Source: Pristionchus mayeri (lineage: Eukaryota; Nematoda; Chromadorea; Rhabditida; Neodiplogasteridae). From it: a DNA stretch of 64,000 nucleotides. Positions within the stretch are counted from its first letter, which is position 1. The number at the start of each line of letters is the position of its first letter. Shown here one piece after another: positions 1 to 12,000 of this stretch. The notes below the pieces were generated by a model. It was not told the DNA's origin. It ran no database searches and saw only the letters and a program-made list of their open reading frames with translations. The position numbers and the translations under genes are program-made. The stretch lies in assembly GCA_036245805.1 (NCBI GenBank), contig BTRK01000001.1, forward strand, positions 1,240,001 to 1,304,000. The letters are read 5' to 3'.

Positions 1-344
1 CATTTGTGGAAGCCTATTGGCAATTGATAAAAACAAAACCGAAAACGTATTCCAATCAAATGAATAACAATAAAAAGCGTGTGCACGCTCCTTGGGCTTT
101 TGTCAATTTTTTCTCTCTTTTTCGAATTGTCTTATCACGATTAAGACCTGACCAGAGGCCAGATGTAGAGAACAACGAGCTAAACATTTCATGAAAGTGA
201 GCTTCTATCTGTTCGTTTATGCGAGCTACAGAGTCTAGAAGTTGGCTAGAAAGGGGCTAGAATCCCGATCGCGTGCTCTAACCGTCTGGCGCTTTCGCCG
301 CATCGCCTATTCACTCTCCTATTCATGTAGTGCTCTCGCAGACG
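1..344. other. Unassigned sequence
   Basis: No gene supported. The minus strand near 240-290 has weak tRNA-derived-repeat character, too degenerate to call. Confidence 0.3.
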
Positions 345-1185
345 AGTTCAACCCCATATGAGCCCGTTTGTCTAAGAATCGAGCAAGGGCAGGGACAGGA
401 AAAAAATTCGATTCTCTGTAACTATGGATTTTGGGATAATCGAGGGTGCTGAAAACGGTGGGCTCATTCAGCTTGCTCCCACGCCGAAAGCGGGTTTGCG
501 CTTATGTCGCCTCTCCGGAAAGTGCTAAAATTACGCGAATTTGGTTTCCGGGGTAGAATGTCATGCTGATTACGCCTATCTACTTCATTTTTCACGAAGT
601 ATTAAAAGCGAAATCTGCGCAAATCTCTCTTCTTCGTTCTCGTTCCCTCTGGGATCTCTCATCTCACCACACTCTCTCGCCTCTTCCTCGCTAGGGAAGA
701 GGGGGATAGTGTAGTGTCGACCCGTTTATCACCGTCCTCGGCTCACGTTTTCACACCAATCTCGAAAACCAAAAGGTGAAAATGCATGAAAATTGGAATT
801 CTGAATCCGCTCGTCACGGCGGTTTCAACCATATTGCTCACTCGTCTCGCAATTGCGTCTTCGAAGAGTTAAATTTTTAAAAATTATTTTAATACTTTGT
901 GAAAAATGAAGTGGATAGGCGTAATCAGCATGACATTCTACCCCGGAAACCAAATTCGCGTAATTTTAGCACTTTCCGCAGCGGCGACATACGCGCAAAC
1001 CCGCTTTCGACGTGACGACGTCTGGAGCCAACGACGAGTCTGAGAGCAAAATGAATAAGGACACCGTTTTCAGCATCTTTGATTACCCAAAAACACTTTG
1101 TTACAGAGAATCGAGTTTTTTTGCTGTCCCGAAACATAGCGGATCTGTTCGATTCCTAGGCAAACGGGCTCATATAGTGGCTTTG
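345..1185. repeat. Foldback repeat, family A, copy 1
   Basis: The left arm (about 355-600) recurs inverted at about 905-1182, including the matching stretch around aagaatcgagc and the tttccggggtagaat block. The centre (600-890) is CT-rich. The same arms and centre recur at 10405-11430, and diverged pieces at 43860-43990, 45780-45960 and 59135-60030. The open frames inside are by-products of the repeat. Confidence 0.7.
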
Positions 1186-1654
1186 TCCTTCCAAACCAGA
1201 TGTACTTAATCGAACTAACATAATACTAATCCTGAAAAAATTCTAAAATAACATAAAAAATGTTTTTAAAAATCGCGAATTTCCAATGAACCATCGTAAT
1301 TTCGTTTGAGTTAGAGTGTGTGGCATGACAACTTTTTCATAAATTCGGTACGTATCACTTTTATCGACTTTTAGATTCAGCCTGTATAAAAATTATTTCT
1401 CTGGATATAAATCGTATTAAATGAATTAGATGAATCCTATATGATTTAATTTTTATATGCTATGCTTGCTGCTAAAGCATATAACACAATTCCTGGGAAG
1501 CGGTGGAGCACATCCGTACAAAGAAAAATGTTGAGGCGTGGTAGTGCTTATTTGATACGTCAAGGCTTACTTACTCTATCAGAAATATAAGAGTGACTAT
1601 CTAAGAGAACTGAGCAATTTCACCTATGTGCCGTACAGCAAAAAAAGTGTTGAT
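1186..1654. other. AT-rich unassigned stretch
   Basis: No coding signal. The part near 1555-1620 resembles the ends of family G (41720-43615), with the gactatctaag-type motif. Confidence 0.3.
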
Positions 1655-2740
1655 TTTAAGATGCCCCTAGGGGTAACTTTTCACGTAGAGTTCGAAAATC
1701 GACCTTAGGCAGCCGTATCTCTGACCCCTGATTTTCTGTGGCGCGCCTCAACGTTGAGGTCGGTTTTTGTAAATCGTGAACGGTTGATCCAAACCCATAC
1801 GTAATAATAATTCTGAAAGAACTCGACGAGATAAGCATTTTTACTGTTGGAAGTGAAAGGCTAGCTCATCTGTGAAAAGCATTTTTAAATATTTAAATTA
1901 TTATGGTGAAAACACTTTTCCCGGGGTGTAATTTAAAGTATGTTCATTGGGTTGAAGTACAGTACTGGGAACGTTTCACAATTGGTAAAATTTTGAAAAA
2001 GCAAAGGTGCGAAATTTTCGAAATCCAGTGATTCATCTTGCTTCCTTATCCCGCATTTCGGGAGACATCATTGTCCCGCGATTTTACGAGTGAAAATTTA
2101 GTCCTAGGGGTAACTGTTAACGAGGAATCCAATAAACATACTTTAAATTACACCCGGGAAAAGTGTTTTCACCATAAAAATTTAAATATTTAAAACTGCC
2201 TCAACTTTTTTTGTAAACGGTGGGTAGAGTTAAGTGAGCACCAAGAAAGATTTAATAAGAAGAAAGAAGATTGTTGAAGTGATTTGAAGAATCACTCATT
2301 TCCCTATTCCCCTTTCCCCACTTCCACTAACCTTCTCACCCCTCTCGCAGGCAAATTGAAGATAATCCAATTAGTTTCCCCCTATAAAAGCCCCGTTCCC
2401 CTTCTCCAAATCAGTCCCTCTGATGGATAAACTGTGAAGTGAAACTCTTTTCGAGCGTATCACAGTGAATCTTATATCTGATACTCACTTGACGGGGAAA
2501 CCTAGCTTGTACATTTTCACAGATAAGCTAGCCTTTCACTTCCAACAGTAAAAATCCTTATCTCGTCGAGTTCTTTTAAAATTACTATATATGTACGGGG
2601 TTTGGATCAACCGTTCTCGGTATACAAAACCCGACCTCAGTGTTGGGGCGCGCCACAGAAAATCAGGGGTCACAGATACGGCTTCCTAAGGTCGATTTTC
2701 GAACTCTACGTGAAAAGTTACCCCTAGGACAATGTTTATT
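1655..2740. repeat. Foldback repeat, family B
   Basis: Arms 1661-1870 and 2520-2735 are inverted copies sharing the ggggtaacttttcacgtaga block and the ggcgcgcc region. A second inner inverted pair shares aagtgttttcaccat near 1890-1920 and 2160-2180. A single arm of the family is found at 21330-21590. Confidence 0.7.
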
Positions 2741-2888
2741 TGAAATTTCATTTTTTGATGTACGGCCTGAGGTAAGTCCTCTCAGATAGTCACTCATTAC
2801 AGTATGAGGAGGGACACGCCGAAATTATGATATCGTTGAAAAAGGATCATTTTGGCTGATTTTTGCGCATTCATCACATGCAGCAATA

Positions 2889-2988
2889 GTAAAAAGAATG
2901 TCCTCTCTAATATTAGTATGTTATTGTGTAGCTCATGATGTGCACTTTCATAATACGAAAGTATCTAAGAGGGGACATTCTTCGTTGC
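2889..2988. repeat. Small hairpin
   Basis: The segment starting agaatgtcctctct near 2895 recurs inverted near 2970-2988 (agaggggacattct), with a loop of about 30 bases. It lies beyond the last exon called for the 19102-3045 gene. Confidence 0.5.
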
Positions 2989-3044
2989 GTCAAAAATCGA
3001 TAAAGAAAATTTGAAAGTCGAAAATCTCACTAAATGCTATCCAA

Positions 3045-6000
3045 TCATATATTTTTTCGCACTTTTTTCAGATTCTCGTAATGCATAGTTATCGTTTCGA
3101 GAACGAAAATATTGAATAAGAGCAAATAAGAGTCCATAAAGAAGATTTTCAAAAACAAAAGTCGTGCGCTTCGTCGACTTTTCCTAATGGGACAGTGGTG
3201 GACGGCAGAAACGACGGGCCTCCGAGGTCCCGTTGACGTGAAATATAGATGTTGACAAGCAACATTGCAATATGAAATGAGTATTCTTGCAACCTTTAAT
3301 GCCATTGCTTGTGTTGTGAATATCCATGCTGTCACGGGAGTTAGTTGAGTAAGGAGTGTTGGTTCTGAATTACAAGATAATTATTATAAAATTTATCAAC
3401 TGTATCGGTACCGTTGCTAACGTACCTCGAAGCTTCCTTCCAGTAACTCTGCACTGGAAGAACGCGCTGTCGCTTTTGAATAGCGCAAGATGTTGGTTCA
3501 GCTCCTTCACCTCAGATTGCGTCCACATGTCTGTCCGCAACAGTGATATATTACATACTATTTATCTAAAGATTTTCATGATATCATTATGGCCAACACA
3601 GGAAAATGGTAAATAAAACAGAAAAGAATAAGACAAGCAGAATTGGTTGGAAGACAATATATTGAACTACTGAAAAAAATTACATTTTTAACCACGCTTA
3701 CAGAACGCTCACCGATACAGCTGTAGGAGTGGAACTCATCTGCGAACTCTCGCAGACCCTTCATGGTGGACTGGATACTCGGAGACTGCAACAAAACGAA
3801 GAATATTCTCCAGTTAGGGGGGGGGGGGGGTCTCACAAGGCATGGCGGCGAAAAGGCGGCGAAAACATTTTTGAACACATTTGACTATTTTCCTTCAAAT
3901 TCTTACCTCGATTCTGTCGTGAAAAGCGTGATTCGTTTTTATTTTTTAATTTGTAATCGGCCCACACTATCTCTATATCTACCGTCGGATCGCTTTAAAG
4001 GATCGAAAATCGCAAAAAAATAGAAATGTCCCACTTTCATTTGAAAAAACGACCTGATTTGGATAAAATTGGATTTTGGAATGGTGGAATGTTTTTAGCA
4101 TTGTTTGTTTTCCCAGGAACCACGTTTTTATGTATTCATTGAACAGGGTTTACAATACTGTAAAGGTGTTTTATTTTCTCTCTGTCGGATATTTTTTTCT
4201 TCTTTTTTTGTAGACATCTATCACGTTGATGCAAAAAAATTTCTGACTATTTTCATATTCGGACATGATGACTTCCCCTGGTCTTCGGAATAGACCAATC
4301 AGCTTATGTTTTTCAACAGTTGATGTGGACTTGGGAACACTTTATAACAAGCGCTATGTTGACATCTGAAATTAATCGTAACATGACTCCACAGTTATCA
4401 GAAATACGATAGGATACTTTGAAATAATTTTAGGATCGATTTTGTTTTTTTAGAAAAATGTTTGACCCAAGGAACTGGATCTGACCCAAGGAACCGGGTT
4501 ACGGTAGTCACTTGGGTACTGTAGAATCGATTGGATATTGTTTCAGGACTTTTTAAAAATAAAGTCAATTCACGACATTCGGGATTACGGTAGTGATATA
4601 CGGTATCTGGGGTACTGTACTATCGATTGGTTATGGTACTTTCACTTTTTAACAATAAAGTCAGTTCGCGACAATTGAGGGTTACGGTAGTCATATATGG
4701 TAACAATCGATTTTGTACTATCGATTGATTATGGTACTTAGTCTTGACCTACCCATGACCTACTATCGATTTCACCATACATGGTAGGGGAGGGGGGCTT
4801 CCCGGATGGCCTCCCCCGAACGGTTCCTTGCACAGCTATGGTGATCATGTACGCTCAGAAATTCAAATAATTTCAAGGGTGTTGGGTAACTGTGAAGCGA
4901 GTGAGTAGAGAATCAGACTGCGAGAACACTTCTGCGTTGACTCTTTAATTCAGCCAATCAGTGCACAAGGGGCGGTAATACGAGTATATGGGTAAACTAT
5001 GGTTAACTATTGGAATGATTCAGCCATATTATCAATTCCGGTAGAATCCTTCTCTATCGTGTCCTACAATCACTTTCCATCACTCCCTTACACTGATGAA
5101 TGAGTGTTGAAAAAAACCCGAGACACTTAAAAATTAGAGGTGCAGTGGAGGAAGAGAGAAGTGGGGGGGGGGGGGGGGGGGTAGTCGGCCAGAAAACCAA
5201 GAAGTATCAAAATATGTAACCTCCGACCGCTCCTCTTCCTCCTCTTCGTCCTCTGATCCGCTCAGCATAGAGAAAGCATTCGGCTTCTTTCGCGTCCCAT
5301 TAAGCTGCAAAATCGGTCAATAAATACTGCTAGAAAGGATAAGACCGTTATAAACTACTGGGTACGTAAGGGAAACATGAATTAATGGTCCGAAGGAAGT
5401 GGAATAAATGCGCCATAACAAAGAGAAAAGAATATTCATAACGAGAAAACATAGAACTTCTCATGAATTACATTCTCTTTGTTTCTTATTCCTCGAGTCG
5501 TCTCCCTAATTCCGCCTTTCTTGCGTTCCTTTGTGGCCGCCGGAGGTAGAGTGGAGGAAGTGAGCCAAGATGTATTTGAGCACGATGAGACTGTGCGGCC
5601 GCGATCTGCATACTCACATCTAATCAGTCAGCGTTCAATTTCGACATCAGCCATAGCTGTGCACGACACGCTCGGAGGGGTGTCCCACTGCGGGCACAGA
5701 TGAAAAAGCATGGTCAATAGACCTACCATAGGAACACTATTTTGGGAATTAGATTTCGACACAAAATTAATGTGGTGTATTCTCTATGATCCTATGACCC
5801 ATTTCAGCCAAACATACGTTAGCGAATTAATTTGGCAGAACCAGGAAAAATCCGACCTACCATAGGACTGAAATTAGCCAACCATGGTACGGTTTTTAAC
5901 ATACCATAGGATTCCGAAAGATACAATCCTGAGACTTCGCATATTTGATGAAAATAACTCATTTCGGGCCCATGAGTCTAATTAACATTAAAAACTATTT

Positions 6001-9000
6001 AATCATTCGTTTTTAACTACAGTTCCTATGGTATGTTCCTATGGTAGGACCATGCCTTTTCATCTGTGACTGCGGGGGGAGGCACCCCCTTCAAACTTCA
6101 ACGTATAAGGGAGTTATGATCAAATTCGATAGTAGGTCATGAGTAGGTCAAGACTAAGTTCGATAACCAATCGATAGTACAGTTCCTCTAGATACCGTAA
6201 CCCCCGAATATCGCGAAGTGACTATATTTTAAAAAAGCCAAAGTACCATAGCCAATCGATAGTACAGTGCTATCCAGATACCGTATATCACGACCGTAAC
6301 CCCGCATATCGCGAACTAACTTTATTAAAAGTTCTGAAATCGTGTCCAATCGATTCTACAATACCCAAATGACTACCGTAGACCAGACCTTGGGTCAAAC
6401 AATTTTCTAAAAATGCAAAAATCGATTCAAAAATCAAAAATCGATTCAAAAATCGATTCTAAAATTATTTAAAAGTATGCTATCGTATATGTGACAACTG
6501 TGGAGTCATTTTACGATTCATTTAAGATTTTTAGAACGATGTTCTGGATTTTTAGAAAAATATTCGACCCTAGGAATTGTATCTGACCCAAGGTACTGGG
6601 TTATGGTAGTCACTTGGGCACTGTACGATTGGTCATGGCACTTTGATTTTATTATTTATAAATTCAGTTCGCGATATTCAGGAGTTACGGTATCCATAAA
6701 CTGTATCTGTAGGTACTGTACTATCGATTGGTTATGGAACTATGTCTTGACCTACCCATGACCTATCATGGATGCTATGAAGGGTCCGAAGAAGTACATC
6801 CACTTGTTTTGGTCAATTTCGGTCATTATCGATTTTTGATCTACCCCTTCGGAATACTGTAACTCGGTTAATTTTAATCCCACAACGTACTTTGACAAAA
6901 TTAGTTCAAGGCGGAATTTTGCTGATTCACTCCAAATGTAAATACCTCAAATATCTTGAGAACGAGCAATTTTATCGTTACGATCGACTTCGAACATTTT
7001 ATCGGGCTCGTCGAGAGCTTTTGAATTTACCTTCTAAATGCCTGATTCGACCATGTTTTTTGGAACTGAGATGTAACCAAAAATCAAAATTTCGAAAAAA
7101 TCTAGTACGGGACTCCACTTACTTTTCGACATTATAGTACGCGAGATATGAAAAATGTTCAACAGGGACCCCCACTAATTTCATCCGATGAATCGAATAT
7201 GAAAATAATATCGATGGGGAATAAAGAAAAAAATCGATAAAAGTGGTCAAAAAACATGTTTTTGACCCCGATGCCGGCATTGCCGGTTGAGGACAGTGAA
7301 GAAAAAATTGTAAACCACGAAATTTCGCGTAAATTGGGTGGAAAAGTACACTGTACGATAAAAATTGACCGAGTTACAGTATCCCGAAGAGGTAGATTTA
7401 AAAAATCGATAATGACCGAAATTGACCAAAACAAGTAGATGTACCTTCTTCGAACCCTTCATAGTATACATGAACTAAATTTCGTCAAAATCCATGACTA
7501 TGAGTTTTTTTCTGGTGGCAGACGTTCCTGCATTCTTACAGAAGACCCGTGTTATCTCGGAAAATTCATTCTACAACTTTAACTTTGGAATGTTTGACTC
7601 GGAACAAATCGGCCTGGAACCACTAATCTGGGACTCGAAACTAGGAATAAGAGGGTAGGAACTCGAAAAATGAGAATTTACTTTTCAGAAACTTTCATCT
7701 CATAATTATTTTTCCTTTACTTTACTAATCTGACAGAACCGAAATAGATTTGGCAAAGTTCGAAAAATCGAATTCCTCCCGACTTCACCAATAGGCAGTA
7801 ATCGACGAGGGAAAAAACGAACATCTGTAGAATTTCGATCCTCATCCGCTAGGACGCGGAATTTGAAAAAAAAGTTTCAACTTCGGAAAATTTTTAAATC
7901 GATTCAAATCGTCACGGCGACGGTCGGAATTTTTTCTAGAAAATTTTTCCACTAACGGGAGGAATTTTATTTGCTTATTATTTTATTCGTGTATACATGC
8001 ATCAACGTACATGCCATTAAAATTATAGAATTAAAAAATACAGATTCGGCGAATTTTGAGAAAGTATGCTGCGAACCTGAATTATCATGGGTCTTCAGTA
8101 AGAATGCAGGAACGACTGCCACCAGAAAAAAGTCATCGTCATGGATTTCGACGAAAGTTAGTTTATGGGTACTATTGGGGGTCCGAGGAAGGCCTATGCA
8201 CTTGGTTTGGTCAAATTCACACATTATCGATTTTTTTATCTACCCATTTGAAGTACTCTATTTAGGTCAATTTTGATTGTACAGCCTACTTTTTTCCCAA
8301 TTTGCGCGTAATTTCGAGATCTACAAAAACTTCTTCAGTACCTCATACCGGAAATGACGTATTCGGGCACTTATTGCCCAAAAACCTGTTTTACGATCAA
8401 GATTATCGATTTTTCTCGAAATTTTTAGCTTATACCACAAAATTTTATTTCAGTCCTCGATTCTCCGCACAAAATAAGGGGAGTCTACGTTGAAAGTTTT
8501 TCTTATAACCTGCCTTTGAATATCGATTTAGTAAGTGAGACCCCGAAGATAGCCGAATTTTCCCCTATTTTTGGTTTTTGGGCCATATCTCAGTTCAAAA
8601 TGGTCCAATTTGACATTTACAAAAATGAATCGATAGCTCTCGATGAGTTTAACAAAATCATCGGTTTTCGATATATTTGAAGAAAACTCACCCGCAAGGT
8701 AACACGACAAAAATTCGCGGAGAAGCGCGATCTTTTCCGTTATTTCACGGTTGCTGCTTCCCATACTCTTCAATTATGACACATTTCATACTTGTTTGTG
8801 ATGTTTTCGATGGATTTTGCATCATATTCTAAGGAGAAAGATAGAGTGGGAGACTACGAGTGGGTGGACGCGGATTGCGACGACTACTCATCTGCTGGAC
8901 CAGACACAAATAACGAGTACTCATTTTTTTCAATCGTTGTATTTATCTGAATTTATGCATAGCATCGTTTTTATGTACGGTAGATAGTGAAGTATGTAGC

Positions 9001-12000
9001 ACCCTGTATCCCCTGACAGTATAGGATAGATCTCGGTACATCGCCGTACATGTTCCATTTCATGCTGTCAGATTTCTTCAAATATATCGAAAACCAGCAA
9101 CTTTAGGGTTTCAACCCTCAGAAATGATTTTGTTAAACTCATCGAGAGCTATCGATTCATTTTTTAAAATGTCAAATTGGACCATTTTGAACTGAGATAT
9201 GGCCCAAAAACCAAAAATAGGGGAAATTCGGGTATGTTCGGGGTCTCACTTACTAAATCGATATTCAAAGGCAGGCTATATGAAAAACGTTCAACTTTTT
9301 TGCGGTATAAGCAAAAAATTTCGAGAAAAATCGATAATCTTGATCGTAAAACAGGTTTTTGGGCAATAAGTGCCCAAATACGTCAACAGTACTTCAAATG
9401 GGTAGATAAAAAAATCTATAGTGTGAATTTGACCAAACCAAGTGCATAGGCCTTCCTCGGACCCCCAATAGTACCCATAAACTAACTTTCGTCGAAATCC
9501 ATGACTATGACTTTTTTCTGGTGGCAAAATGAGCTCATTTTCCTGCATTCTTACAGAAGATACGTTTTATGGTGTTCAGAATACTGTAGCCGCATATTCT
9601 GAATTTCCTTACTCTAGCAAAATAATAGGCATAACAGATTCCCTTTCTTGGTAAGCGTTGAATGAAAGTGAAGAGATAGAAGGACAATTGTGTATTGAAT
9701 GAAAATCCCTAATTCGAACCGTTAAAGCTCGTGTAAATAGAATTGGAAAAATAAATTCACCTGCACGATTGCCGATCAGTGTAGCGGAAAGGTTGGCTGT
9801 TGGGGGGAAGACGATTGATCGAAGCGGCTGAGGACCTGTATTGGAATAAATAGAGAAGTATTTTAATATGCGAATGCAAAATAATAATAAAAACTACACA
9901 TTGAATCAATTTTACACATGCTACGTCTTGTTATGCTTTATTGTTAGAAATATAACAGTATCTGAAGGAAATCAGCGTATGCAACCTCATATAGCCGTTT
10001 ACGATAATTAAGAATTTGATTAACATTCGTCGTATAACGTATTCTTCGTATACCTGTCGAATCTGGTGTAGCACTTGAGGCCGTTGAAATCGACGTTGAT
10101 GATATGGGAGTTAGCTCTCGCGCCCTACCGTCTTTTCTGCAATGACAAATGGTAGGGAGGAGGCCCCCAAACGAGAACTCGGGTGCCTGTTCAGGGGTGT
10201 TCAGCAACCGGCAACCACTATTCACGTGGGCTTAACCATGTATAAAAACTCGGGATCGCTAGGGTCATTTAAACGCTTTTGGGGGGAACGTAGAATTCCA
10301 GTGCAGTAGTATAATATTTCGCGGCTTCGCACCATGGCTGCACGGAGATAGCACGATACGCAGGAATGGCTCAGTGACAATTTTTTCGTGATATTATGTC
10401 TCGACGCGATTTGATTTTGAGATTACTATATACGAGCCCGTTTGCCTAAGAATCGAGCAGATCCGAATGGATTCGGCACAGCAAAAAATTGTCGATTCTC
10501 TATAACTCGGTGATTTGGGGTAATCGAATGTGCTAAAAACGATGGGCACACTCATTTTGCACCAAGATCCTTCGTTGGCTCCAGACGTCGTCACGTCGAA
10601 ATCACTTTTTTTAGTATATCTCCCATCCGGAAAGTGCTAAAATTAGGCGAATACGGTTTCCGGGGTAGAATTTCATGCTGATTATGCCTATCTACTTCAT
10701 TTTTCATGAATTAATAAAAATAAATTTTAGAAAATCACCTTTTTTATATGTCCAAAGTCGGCTGAGTGAGTTACATGGTTGGATTCGCCGTGAAGAGAGG
10801 ATTCAGAATCCCTATTTTCGTCCATTTTGGCGCCAGGAAACCGAAAATTGAAAGCATTTAGTGAACGACTTCTGGGGAAAACAACGGGAGAAGGGCGAGA
10901 AAAGGGGTACTCGAGAGATGGGAAGGGGGTCGTAAAATGCCAGAGGGGATGGAGGGGAGATAGAGGGGAGAGGAAATGTCGTTTTCCCGAGCATTCTTTC
11001 ACTAAATGCTTTCAATTTTCGGTTTCCTGGCGCCAAAATGGACGAAAATTGAGATTCTGAATCCTCTCGTCACGGCGAATCCAACCATGTAACTCACTCA
11101 GCCGACTTTGGCCATATAAAAAAAGTTTATTTTCTAAAATGTATTTTAATAATTCATGAAAAATGAAGTAGATAGGCGTAATCAGTATGAAATTCTGCCC
11201 CGGAAACCTTATTCGCCTAATTTTAGCACTTTCCGGATGGGAGATATACTCAAAAAGGTGATTTCGACGTGACGACGCCTGGAGCCAACGACGGCTCTTG
11301 GTGCAAAATGATTGTGCCCATCGTTTTTAGCACATTCGATTACCCCAAAACACCGAGTTATAGAGAATCGAAAATTTTTTGCAATTTTTTGCCGGCTCTT
11401 GCTCGATTCTTACGCAAACGCGCTCATATACGCTATGCCTAAATCCCGCTCTAGCTATACTTTTGTTGTTCAGGCGGATTTATTTTAAGACCACGTGCTA
11501 TTTCTTACAATTAGGGATGACAAACAATCATGCTAGTTTGTTTCATTGGACGTATCTCATAAAGAGTAAAGATGAGATTGGAGTCTTACATGTCAGAGGA
11601 GCTCAAATCTCAATGGAGGCGGGGGGATTCGAGCCAGCGACCTTCCGATCATGTGTCGGGCGCTCTATCCACTCCATTTTCAAGAATTACGATTCTATTA
11701 GGTTGTGAAGAAAGTAATGTTAGATTTCGACAATGATGATTGAGCACGCCTAAAATCGTTTTCGTTATTGATCTCGAGTAAGCTGGAAGGCACATAATAG
11801 GGGTTTACTTGGTCAATATATTTATGTATTCCAATCGCTTCATGCTTTTAGGATATCTGGGGAAATCCAAGTTTTGTCAAATGTGATATTTTCAATATTT
11901 TCTAAAAATATTTTCCTTCTCTCGTATTTTGTGGAGGAAAAGAGCTGTAGATTCTCATATACAGCGTGCGCCAAAATTACCCGAACAGATTTCGCCTTTC

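Noticed and set aside
3356..3616. 86-codon plus frame over the 3530-3426 exon
   Set aside because: Shadow of the minus-strand exon, which has proper acceptor, donor and phase.
5472..5605. Other open frames across this exon on both strands
   Set aside because: Three minus frames and one plus frame are open. Only the frame ending IRNKEN keeps phase with 9835-9761 and 5304-5221.
9761..9835. Frame beginning SSAASINRLPPNSQ in this exon
   Set aside because: It needs phase 2 from the previous exon, which ends in phase 1. The GPQPLRSIVFPP frame fits both neighbours.
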